Assembly: GCA_029204225.1 (NCBI GenBank)
Contig: CM055113.1
Location: forward strand, 12,174,234-12,238,233
DNA length: 64,000 bases
Direction of reading: 5' to 3'
Source: Diphasiastrum complanatum
Lineage: Eukaryota > Streptophyta > Lycopodiopsida > Lycopodiales > Lycopodiaceae
Shown here: one piece after another, positions 55,687 through 64,000 of the stretch
Layout of the letters: every line of letters begins with the position of its first letter
How positions within the stretch are numbered: the first letter of the stretch is position 1
Program-made: the position numbers and the translations under genes
Notes under the pieces: model-generated
Told to the model about the DNA's origin: nothing
Database searches by the model: none
Seen by the model: only the letters and a program-made list of their open reading frames with translations

Positions 55687-57843
55687 CTAAACATCATGCC
55701 AAGCCATGGATTCCAAGGCATTTTGTGCACTTGAAGATACATCAATTAAAATAGTAAGTGCATAAATAATGTTGCCAAAGACAACTTGCCTTGCTTGATC
55801 CATATGATTGAGCCTTGATGGCTCTATCTTGATACTCAAGATTCTTCTTGGAGTCCTCGAGTCTTGAGCTTGCTCCTCCACTTGACTTGACTCCAAAACA
55901 TCAATGAATTGAATAATGTGTTGATCCAAAGGTGCTTCTTCAAGTTTACAAGTCTTCCACTCTTGAAAGATCACATTTTCACCATTGACAAATTCTTTGG
56001 TTGAAAACAAGTAGATTCTACAATCTCTACTTGAAGAGCAAAACACTACCATTATTCCTATCATTGAAATAGGATAATCTTTGGTCCTTACATTGGAATG
56101 ATCATGCTCAAAGCATGTGGACCCAAAGATTTCCAATACAAATGATGTTTCATCTTTTATGACACTATTCAAACTATTACAAAAATAGTTATCCAATGAA
56201 ATTGCTTTGTCAACAACAAATGTAGATTTCAAAGCATTCCATTTCATTGTCTTGTCATACAAAGTAATAAACACCATGAATCTTAAAGATAAGAAACAAG
56301 TCACCTCATGTCTACTAATACTTTCCAAAACGTATTCAAAGATAGTAGACTCTCCAATGCTCACCACCCTTGCAAGATGCACACTTGAATGGACAATTTG
56401 CATGCAATTTGATGACTCGGACATTGTCATTGAGAACTCCCTTGGAACTCTCATGCTTTGAGGATGATCCTCAAGATCTTCCTCCTTTTGATGCTCCTCC
56501 TCAATGCAATCAAGATCACACTTTGCCAAGATCTCCTCTTGAGTGATCTCCTCCTTTGCCAAGCTCATTCTTTCAAAAGCAACACTAGCTTCCAACTTAA
56601 ACAATCTTCCATGTTTAAATCCCTTTGCAATGCAAACATCATTCTTCAAGATGAAGCAAACACCATGCTTAAAGTGGACATCCAAACCACTTTCTAAGAG
56701 TAGACCAACACTAAGCATATTCTTGGTGATTGATGGTACATAAAGGACATTTTCTAGATCCATGCATTTTGAGGATTCTAGATACAAAGAGATGGTGCCA
56801 ACACCATCTATCCTACACTCTTCATCATTTGCAGTAAAGACAAACTTTTTAGCATCATTGAAAGAGTGTAAGGTTGAGAAAAAGTCCTTTTCACAAGACA
56901 TGTGGGAGCTAGCCCCACTGTCGATCCACCAATTGTCTCTTGAATTGCTATTGCTTGTTGGTGAGGATGTAGATGCCATCAAGAATACATCTACTTCATC
57001 CTCCTCCTCCTCCTTTGCAAGGTTTCCTTGTTTGTCTTCCTCCACTTGTGCTCTTAGCCTCTTGTAGCATTCAGATGCATAATGCCCCTTCCTTCCACAA
57101 AAGAAGCATTTTTGCTTTGACTTGTCCTTTGAGCTTGATGCATCATCCTCATCTTTGGCCTCCTTTGGATGCTTCTTCTTTCCATTGGTCTTCTTTTTGC
57201 CCTTGAATGAGAAATTGGCTTTCTCATCACCATCCTGCAATGACAAGGAACTCATCCTAGATTTTGCATGGAGCATCCTACACTCTTCAGCCACTAATAC
57301 ACTATGAAGTTTTTCTATAGTTGGCAAAGTATCTTGGATGGCAAAACTTTGGACCAAATTTGCAAAGTCATCTCCTAGACCATTAAGAACAATTTGTACA
57401 AGCTCTCCATCATGAATCTTCTCTCCAATGGAAGCCAACTCCCTATTTAGAGACTTGATTCTGAGTACATAATCATGTGCACTCTCCTCACTTCTCCTCA
57501 TGCTTTGCAAAATTTGATTTCTAAGCATAAGAACTCTAGAAGTGTTGCTAGACTCATAGATTGATTTTAAAGACTCCCAAGCCTCTTTAGCATTAGTACA
57601 CACTGATATTTCTCTCAACAAATCATTGCTCACATTCATCTTCACACAATGAAGTGCAAGCCTAGATCTCTTCTTGTATCTAGCTAACTCATGTGCACCT
57701 AGAGATTCATTTTCATCTTCAATCAAGAACTCATAAAGGTCTTGGAGCACTAAGAGTGACTCCATTCTAACCTTCCAAATAGCATAATTTGTAGAATTCA
57801 ACCTCTCACTAGCTTCTAGAAGGTATGCTCCAGCAGATCCCAT
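55687..57843 (-). CDS. Copia D Gag-protease ORF, 718 codons, with an atypical C-terminal half
   Basis: The true start is ATG 57843 (MGSAGAYLLEASERLNSTNY). Domains: DUF4219/UBN2-type Gag about residues 1-200 (TNYAIWKVRMESLL, ESAHDYVLRIKSLNRELASI, LNGLGDDFANLVQSFAI), Lys-rich linker, perfect CCHC knuckle CFFCGRKGHYASEC at about 246-259, protease WWIDSGASSHM about 305-315 with an intact DSGA, then LYVPSITKNMLSVGLL. From about residue 425 to 565 the protein no longer resembles copia integrase. From about 570 a short integrase-end-like part returns (FGSTCFEHDHSNVRTKDYPI, then RIYLFSTKEFVNGENVIFQE). It ends with GKQVVFGN-like QARQVVFGNIIYALTIL. There is no stop or frameshift in 718 codons, and no RT or RNase H. 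It could supply Gag and protease only, so it is non-autonomous. Confidence 0.85.
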   Translation of the reverse strand: MGSAGAYLLEASERLNSTNYAIWKVRMESLLVLQDLYEFLIEDENESLGAHELARYKKRSRLALHCVKMNVSNDLLREISVCTNAKEAWESLKSIYESSNTSRVLMLRNQILQSMRRSEESAHDYVLRIKSLNRELASIGEKIHDGELVQIVLNGLGDDFANLVQSFAIQDTLPTIEKLHSVLVAEECRMLHAKSRMSSLSLQDGDEKANFSFKGKKKTNGKKKHPKEAKDEDDASSSKDKSKQKCFFCGRKGHYASECYKRLRAQVEEDKQGNLAKEEEEDEVDVFLMASTSSPTSNSNSRDNWWIDSGASSHMSCEKDFFSTLHSFNDAKKFVFTANDEECRIDGVGTISLYLESSKCMDLENVLYVPSITKNMLSVGLLLESGLDVHFKHGVCFILKNDVCIAKGFKHGRLFKLEASVAFERMSLAKEEITQEEILAKCDLDCIEEEHQKEEDLEDHPQSMRVPREFSMTMSESSNCMQIVHSSVHLARVVSIGESTIFEYVLESISRHEVTCFLSLRFMVFITLYDKTMKWNALKSTFVVDKAISLDNYFCNSLNSVIKDETSFVLEIFGSTCFEHDHSNVRTKDYPISMIGIMVVFCSSSRDCRIYLFSTKEFVNGENVIFQEWKTCKLEEAPLDQHIIQFIDVLESSQVEEQAQDSRTPRRILSIKIEPSRLNHMDQARQVVFGNIIYALTILIDVSSSAQNALESMAWHDV

Positions 57844-57867
57844 CTTACTAGTGACTTCTACAAACAA

Positions 57868-58635
57868 GAAATAGATTTGATTGACTTGAAACTCACAAAG
57901 GTCTCACACTTGCAGTGTTTCACTCAAATTTGATTTCTAATCCAACAAATGGACTTATAATCACAGTTCTATCACTCCCTCACAAAGCTGGAATGAAGAT
58001 AAGATGAAGTGAAAACTACTTTCAAACAAATCTTGCCAAGAAATGGATTTGATTGTCTCTAGAAACTCACTAAGGTCTCTCTCTTGTAGTTTTTCACTCA
58101 AATTAGATTTCTAATCCAAAAAATGGACTTATAATCTCAGTTCTAGCACTCCCTCACAAAGTTGGAATGAAGATAAGATGATGTGAAATCTACTTACAAT
58201 CAAATCTTGCCAAATTTGGCTATTTTTGGACAAAAAAATGACTTAATCTCTTTATTCCTTCTTGGTGTACTTTCAAGACCTGTTTTTAACCTTAATAGGA
58301 CTTGAACTTAAACTAGATTAATTAGATTCCATGAAACAAATTCAAATCTAATCAATGGCAAATGATCTTGGTAGATTATCCTAGGATCTCCACCAAAAAT
58401 TACACCAATAGCTCACAAATTGAATTTTTTTGGATCAAATGAATACCATGCATGAAATGCAGGTTCAGAGGTGCCCACACATGTGGACAGTACGGATTTG
58501 GACCCCTACCAAGTTTCGGATCAAATCTCCTCACCAAAATCAAGATTCTAACTTGCCCTCTCAATACTAGCTTTTAGCACCAAAACTTGCTAAAAATGGA
58601 TTTGCATTAGATCAATGGCTTATGCTCTTGTACTT
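57868..58635 (-). other. Leader of copia D with an internal duplication
   Basis: Non-coding. A segment is duplicated in tandem: CTTGYAGTKTTTCACTCAAAT is found at 57910 and 58085, each followed by TGATTTCTAATCCAA-like sequence, period about 174 bases, about 90% identical. A CACACATGTG variant lies near 58475. Confidence 0.8.
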
Positions 58636-58648
58636 GACTCTGATCACA
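58636..58648 (-). other. Primer-binding site of copia D
   Basis: The minus strand reads TGTGATCAGAGTC, diverged from TGGTATCAGAGCC at three or four positions, next to the LTR end TTTCACA. Confidence 0.75.
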
Positions 58649-59349
58649 TGTGAAAGTACTGTACTTTAGGACCATAAATGGATCTACAAAAGATCCACAA
58701 GAGTGATTGGATGCTTGCTTAACAATCTATCAAAAAACTAGACACAAAAAAGTTGATCTAGATTGGCAATTTGACAAACAACAAGCATTAACAATCAAAA
58801 GCATTGATAAACATTGAAATCCGAGCCCACACGTGTGTAATACAGGCTGTAGTACGGCCTTCAACCTGAGAAACAAGTAGAAATTGATTTGGTTTCATTT
58901 GGATCACAAAAACTCAATGTACATAGTGAACTAGCTTGAGATTGCCAATGAGCTCCAAAAATTTTCTATCTTCTCACTATGGAGAGAGGGAATACATAGC
59001 AAATTCGACTTCCTTCTTGAAGTTAGGTGAATTTCCAGCATGTAATAAGGAATTTAACTCACTCTCCTTGACCTAAAATGAAACCCTAGTCTATTTCCTA
59101 GAGTTATGCTTGGTAGGTAGCTAGTTGGTCAAAGTTTCACCTTAAACTTAGGTGTAGGTCCTATAAAGTAGGGATGACCACCAAATAGACATGACCAACT
59201 CTCTTGACTTGACCTAACCTACATTAGGATGGGTTTCCCATGTAGCATCATGGCCTCACATGTGTGGGACCCACTTGTGTACACAATTTACACTATTCTA
59301 CATGGTTTTTGATCAAGCTAGATTTGCCAATTTTTGGCAATTCTTCACA
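58649..59349 (-). repeat. 5' LTR of copia D
   Basis: 701 bases on the minus strand, from TGTGAAGAATTGCC at 59349 to GTACTTTCACA at 58649. The first 309 bases are duplicated as the truncated 3' LTR at 55170-55477. It holds CACACGTGTG at 58828-58837 and a CACATGTGTG at about 59261. Confidence 0.9.
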
Positions 59350-59425
59350 TAAAAGAAGTTTTGGCCTCAATATGCCAAATATGGAAATATTGCTAAATGT
59401 GATGAAACTAGTTGAATCTTTCACA
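59350..59425 (-). repeat. Start of the 3' LTR of copia E, interrupted by copia D
   Basis: After the RNase H frame and a purine tract (GAAGAGGGAG) the minus strand reads TGTGAAAGATTCAAC at about 59425, an LTR start like that of copia F. Copia D begins after only 76 bases, so D inserted into this LTR. The other part of the LTR was not found on the far side of D. Confidence 0.7.
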
Positions 59426-59960
59426 CTCCCTCTTCAACTAGTTTTAGCATAGACTTTGATAATACTCCAAGTGAAGTCCTATGCTTCATGAACAAGTCTT
59501 TTCCCAATGCTTTGGTGAAGATATCAGCTACGCATTCCCTTGAAAACACATGTTGAAGCTCCACCTCCTTTGCAATGACTCGCTCCCTCACAAAATGATA
59601 TTGTATCTCAATATTCTTGCTCCTAGCATGAAAGATAGGATTAGATGCCATTCTTTGGGCTGATTGATTGTCACAAAAGATGATTGGGCTCTCTGAAAAA
59701 TCCAGCAAGTGTAGATCCTTGATCATCCTTTTGATCCATACCATCTCCTTTGTGCAATGTGTAAGAGCTTTGTACTCGGCTTCACTAGATGACAATGAGA
59801 TAGTGGCTTGTTTCTTTGACATCCATGATATAGCTCCATCACCCATGAAAATACAATAAGCACTAATGGATTTCCTATCCATTACATCTCCAACATAGTC
59901 CGAATCTGAAAATCCAAAAAGATTATGTGATGATCCCTCATACAATATGCCAAAATCTCA
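59421..59960 (-). pseudogene. Copia E RNase H
   Basis: A 174-codon frame (59945-59421) with the full block: GFSDSDYVGDVMDRKSISAY, KKQATISLSSSEAEYKAL, VWIKRMIKDLHLLDFSESPI, FCDNQSAQRMASNPIFHARS, KNIEIQYHFVRERVIAKEVE and CVADIFTKALGKDLF. The three acidic catalytic residues (the D in SDSDY, the E in SSEAEY and the D in CDNQS) are present. It is clean to the stop, then PPT and LTR. The piece before it (about 59960) is broken. Confidence 0.9.
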
Positions 59961-59992
59961 AGTTCCAATGATGTACCCCAAAACTCGCTTTC

Positions 59993-60916
59993 CTAGCTTC
60001 CAATGCTCCTAGCATAGTTTTTGCCAATAGAACTTTGATCCATCATAAGAATGATCTTCTTCCTAAGAATAGACCTCCTTTCAATAATCATGTAATACTC
60101 AAAGTAGAAACAACCATAGTTGATATAGAGAATAGTGTCCACTTGGGATGCTTCACTATTTCTTACATCAATTTTACATGTAAAAATGTGACTAGAACAT
60201 GAAGAATCAAATAGAATGTCAATGAGATGATTCCACCATGCTTCCAACTATGAACTCTCTGGAGAAATACAGCAAAAAAACAATAAATGTGAGTGATCAA
60301 CTTTTGCTTGCATGTCTCCTCCTCCTTTGTCCTTCGTTGCCATGTATCCACCATGATACTCCATGAATGATCCTCCATCTTCATCTTGCCTCAAGATACC
60401 ATCATACCTTGATGACTTTACCATGAATGAGTGACATAATGAAACTCCAATAGCTTCATTTCCATCAGAAAAACCAGCCAAGAATGCTAGTACAAATCCA
60501 ACATCAAAACAATGCTCACCAATGTAGCTAGTTTTACCATATCTTGACAATTTGCACACATCCACATGAAATTGCTCAAACATGAGATAGAACAAGTAAA
60601 GTAAACTTGAACAAAACTTCCTTGCTTCTCCTTTGACCTTACTTGAGTCTTCAATATTCTTTAAAAATAGATCCATAACACCTTTTCCAATTACCTTTCC
60701 TTTGATGCTCTTGACTAGCTCCAAATTGCCACCTTCTCTTTTGACTAGTTGAAATGCTTTGAGATCAACTTCTTGATCTTCAACTTGATCATCAAATTCA
60801 TTAAACAAACTTTGTTTTCCAGATCCAATACTTGATTTTATAGCAATATAACATCCATCCACTTGAATAGCTCCATGTACACAAGAAGATCTTCCAAAAG
60901 ATGTTCCACTCTTCAT
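59993..60916 (-). pseudogene. Copia E: segment occupying the place of reverse transcriptase
   Basis: Between the integrase end and RNase H there are only about 960 bases, of which 60916-60248 is a clean 222-codon frame. It should be RT, but lacks YVDD, KARLVAKG and LYGLKQ. It begins MKSGTSFGRSSCVHGAIQVD and has GYMATKDKGGGDM near the end. One stretch, LELVKSIKGKVIGKGVMDLF, weakly recalls the RT start (WELVDLPKGKKxIGxKWVFK). It may be RT sequence changed beyond recognition, or foreign sequence taken up by the element. The adjoining 60247-59993 frame is also not RT-like. Confidence 0.45.
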
Positions 60917-60922
60917 TAGAGA

Positions 60923-61300
60923 TCAATACTCAAGATCCATTGCTTGGATCCACTCCTCTTCTTTCCTTGCTTGATCTACACTTGTAGGCTCATCCAAAGA
61001 GGTTAGGAAAGCAACATAATTTCCAAAAACTACTTGCTTACCCTTTTGATCATATGTGAGCCTTGAAGGTACTTGTCTTTCTCTTGATGTTCTCCTTGGC
61101 TTTTGACTTGATGAAGGTCCATCATCACCACCATCCAAAGTAGGATCCTTCTCATCAACATCAAGAACGTTAGATCCATCTACTTTACCATCAATCATGC
61201 TTGAAGACATCTTTGGAATGTTTTCCTCATCAAAAATGACATCTCTACCAACAATCACTTTGTTAGTAGAAGGAATGTAAACCTTGTAGGCTTTACTCAC
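60923..61300 (-). pseudogene. Copia E integrase C-terminus and linker to RT
   Basis: KAYKVYIPSTNKVIVGRDVI and FDEENIP is the standard copia integrase end; then an acidic Ser-rich linker and SRERQVPSRLTYDQKGKQVV, followed by EEEWIQAMDLEY, which is the usual start of RT (EAMxxEY). Just one stop later, where MDxEIxALxxNxTW should follow, the atypical segment begins. Confidence 0.8.
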
Positions 61301-61378
61301 CTCACTATATCCAACAAAAATACCTCTTCTTGAAGATGGATCCTCCTTGGTCCTATCATCAAGAGTAATGTTGACATA

Positions 61379-61800
61379 TCATCTGCATCCAAAGGTTCTT
61401 AGAAATTTGAGACTCGGCCTCCTCTTGAATAGCATCTCAAAAGGTGTCTTTCCATCCAAAATAGCACTTGACCACCTATTGCACAAGAAATTGGCACACA
61501 ACAAAGCTTGATCTCTGAATGGTTTGTCAAGATTAGCACTTAACCTCATAGCTTTAGCACTTTCACATAAAGTCATATTCTTCCTTTCAGCCACTCCATT
61601 TTGTTGTGGGGTCCTTGATGTTGTATACTCCCTCTTGATCCCATGCTCATCACAAAAGGCCTTGAACTTGTTAGATATGTACGCACCACCATTGTCACCT
61701 CTCAAGCACTTGATCTTTGTGGGAAATTGGTTCTCCCTTGCATTCTTGAACTTGACAAAGACATCGTACACTTCATCCTTGCTCTTTAGTAGATAGATCT
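61379..61800 (-). pseudogene. Copia E integrase core
   Basis: From 61771 the frame reads KIKCLRGDNGGAYISNKFKA (the second catalytic Asp), FCDEHGIKREYTTSRTPQQN, GVAERKNMTLCESAKAMRLS (the catalytic Glu) and KTPFEMLFKRRPSLKFLRTF. The N-terminal zinc-binding HHCC part and the first catalytic Asp are missing because the primer site lies only about 30 bases upstream. Thus gag, protease and the front of integrase are deleted. Confidence 0.85.
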
Positions 61801-61813
61801 AGCTCTAATACCA
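61801..61813 (-). other. Primer-binding site of copia E
   Basis: The minus strand reads TGGTATTAGAGCT, one base from TGGTATCAGAGCT, after an LTR end ..CACAGCA. Confidence 0.8.
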
Positions 61814-62201
61814 TGCTGTGAATTTGGGTTTTTGCAGTGTTGCACCTATTTTGTGAGGAAGTGCACTACACAATGCATTACATTACAGGACCTACATATG
61901 GTGCTACCAATCACAGAAAGTGCAACAATCAATCACAACAACATATGCAGTGCCACAAAACAACAATTGAAATAATAGAAGTGTCTTTTGTATTTTTCTT
62001 TTCTAGAGAGTGAGTCGACAATGCATAGCGACATAGCGTCCTGACGCTCTTCTTAGAATTTTGTATTTTGCTTCTATTTCAGCATACTAGAATACATTCT
62101 ATTGATCTCGGATCTATACTTATGTCATAACAGATGGGATTAAAAGATAGATTAACTAATCATTAGAAAAGAGAATTATTTTAAAAACTAAGTTTACTAC
62201 A
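61814..62201 (-). repeat. 5' LTR of copia E or of a neighbouring element
   Basis: A candidate LTR: minus strand TGTAGTAAACTTAG at 62201 (after GAGAGAA) to CACAGCA at 61814, 388 bases. It does not resemble the 76 bases of the 3' LTR start at 59425 (TGTGAAAGATTC), so the LTR and the body of E may come from different elements, joined by recombination or template switching. Confidence 0.5.
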
Positions 62202-62229
62202 TTCTCTCGTAATGTTCCTCTGCAGCTCT

Positions 62230-62720
62230 GAGCGTGACAGTTGAAAGCTTCATGCCCAATGAGCTAGAGCCCGAAAATTAGACTTGCCCAAAAATTCGTT
62301 CTGCTTGACATCCGTCCTTAGTACTAGTGTAGAAGTCAACAATTCGATGTCGAGCCCACTGATTTGTCGGCCGTTCGGAGGTGATCTTGGAAGCTACGTC
62401 TCACACATCGTGTGGGCTCAGGATGTCCCAGATTTCCTTTGAGGTATGAGCTTTGGACACATGGCTTATTTATGTGTCTGAGATGTTGAGGATGATCAAC
62501 ATGAAGGCCTTGCCGTCCTTCAGCTTCTATCGAGAGATCGCAGCATCATTTGAGTCAGGCTTTGCCTCTTCACCTATCAAAACATCATACAACTCTATAG
62601 CCGTTTGCACAATTTTCATCTTAAAATTCCACAAATGGTAGCTGGAATCATGAAGGTTGTCCACGATGTCGTTTGAAGTAGATCATGGTTGTTGCAGTTA
62701 TTGTTAGTATACAGTCGTGA
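62230..62720 (-). pseudogene. Copia Gag fragment (another family)
   Basis: The minus strand near 62660 to 62400 reads, with stops, SSYHLWNFKMKIVQTAIELY, DVLIGEEAKPDSNDAAISR and KLKDGKAFMLIILNISDTH, as in copia Gag (NYHLWKFKMKIVLxGxxLYD, EDGKAFMxIxLSISDSQL). GC is higher than in the flanks. It is cut at both ends, with no pol. Confidence 0.65.
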
Positions 62721-62918
62721 AGCAAGAGCATGGAGCAGTCTAGCGTGAAGACCGCCCTGACCACTTCTTAAGTTACATGTAGTTTTTTTAACTAGAAAAG
62801 CAAAAGGAAAGGATTTTGCTTTAAACATTAATATTTTAGAAACAAGACACTACATACTTTTTTGAAGAATATAATTACATTATCACTTTGATCTAATTAC
62901 GAAAAGTTTATTTTTTAT

Positions 62919-63855
62919 TACAAACATCTATCAAACAATGAGAATACACAAATTCTTGCTTTTAATGCTAATGTTTATCTAATGTTGTTTGAAAATCAAA
63001 ATAGTTTTTTCTCAAAACCCACATCAAATGATTGATCACATAATTTGACAATCTATCAAGTTCCTTAAGAAGCCACATACAATAAACACATTAAGTCATT
63101 AAAAAGCATTTAATAAAACACAATGTAATTGCAAAGTTTTTCTGTACACCAAAGTAAACCTCAAAAAAATAACATTTTGGGATTAATAACATACCTCATG
63201 TATGTGCTTTTGAAGGCCCTTTCTTCTCAAAAAAACATACATAGTAATCAATAAAAAACAAGTCATTCACCATCCCTTTATTTCAAAAAATCATTTTTCT
63301 ATTCTTCAAATTAATAATCAAAAATAAATTATTAAACATCCAACTAACAATCATTCAATCAAGATTAAAATCTAATCAAGAATTACAAACATTTATCAAA
63401 TAATGAGCATACACAATTTATTGCTTTTAAATTAATGCTAATGTTTATCTAATGTTGTTTTAAGATCAATATAGTTTTTTTCTCAAAGCCAACATCAAAT
63501 GGAAGATCACATAATTTAACAATCTATCCAGTTCTTTAAGAATCCACATACAATAAACATATTAAGTCATTAAAAAATATTCAATAAAATACAATGTAAT
63601 TGCAAAGCTTTTCTATACACCAAAGTAAACCTCAAAAAAATAACATTTTGGGATTACTAACATACCTCATGTATTTGCTTTTCAATGCCCTTTCTTCTCA
63701 AAGAAACATACATACTAATCAATAAAAAACAAGTCATTTACCATCCTTTTATTTCAAAAAATCATTTTTCAATTCTTCAAGTTAATTAATCAAAAGCAAA
63801 TTGTTCAACATCCAACTAACAATTATCCAATCAAGATTAAAATCTAATCAAGAAT
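62919..63855. repeat. 465-bp tandem duplication
   Basis: Copies start at 62919 and 63384 (TACAAACATYTATCAAAYAA) and end with AATCTAATCAAGAAT at 63383 and 63855. They are about 92-94% identical. Each is AT-rich, non-coding in all frames, with several poly-A and poly-T runs. A partial third unit seems to lie just before 62919. Confidence 0.92.
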
Positions 63856-64000
63856 CTAGTCTAATAGAGACATTTATCACCTAATATTTTTCTCTCAATG
63901 GTCATCGCCAGAAATTTGGTGGCATAGCACTACTACACATGGTAGAGCCATGTGCCCTTGCCCCCACATTCCCCACAAAATTTGCCCCAATGAGCCATAA

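Noticed and set aside
56207-57307. Plus-strand frames over copia D
   Set aside because: Shadows of the 718-codon Gag-protease ORF.

Overview
This is nuclear DNA of a land plant with a large, repeat-filled genome. The signs are Ty1/copia elements primed from initiator Met-tRNA (primer sites like TGGTATCAGAGC), Ty3-type gag, protease and RT pieces, a CACTA transposon remnant with a plant-specific DUF4216 domain, and fragments of plant gene families (DUF247/UPF0481, BAHD acyltransferase, a CXE/GID1-like carboxylesterase) with plant-type introns. The DNA is AT-rich and gene-poor. A gymnosperm-like or other large-genome seed plant is a guess; nothing here fixes the species. No rRNA, tRNA, CRISPR or bacterial features were seen.

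Layout. 0-0.5 kb: copia protease fragment (-). 2.5-7.6 kb: a decayed but structurally complete copia element A (+). 7.6-8.3 kb: two minisatellites. 9-14 kb: Ty3-type gag and protease pieces in both orientations and a possible LTR. 14.7-15.0 kb: solo LTR. 15.2-15.8 kb: array of hairpin modules. 16.5-17.0 kb: unknown small gene with one stop, next to a long GA microsatellite. 18.2-22.45 kb: copia B (-). 23.1-25.8 kb: internally deleted copia G (-). 26.2 kb: (AT)n. 27.1-29.1 kb: CACTA remnant with palindromic flanks. 30 kb: foldback inverted repeat. 31.8-33.6 kb: DUF247 gene with an intron and two frame breaks. 33.9-36.7 kb: Ty3 RT scraps, tandem duplications and stacked primer sites. 38-40.8 kb: copia gag and LTR pieces. 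41.5-44.5 kb: truncated copia F (-) lying just inside a possible intron of a lone carboxylesterase exon (44.7 kb). 45.7-46.3 kb: possible GIY-YIG fragment in AT-rich DNA. 50.8-52.2 kb: full-length but broken BAHD gene (-). 52.5-55.2 kb: copia C (-), cut by copia D (55.2-59.3 kb). D in turn sits in the 3' LTR of copia E (59.4-62.2 kb). 62.3-62.7 kb: another gag. 62.9-63.9 kb: a 465-bp tandem duplication.

No gene here is plainly intact. The best-preserved frames are the Gag-protease ORF of copia D (718 codons) and the Gag-protease frame of copia G. The most unusual points are: copia D and E, whose missing integrase or RT segments are occupied by long open sequence that does not look like pol; a recurring palindrome CACACGTGTG in LTRs and leaders of several copia families; the hairpin array at 15.2-15.8 kb; and the palindrome-rich ends of the CACTA remnant.
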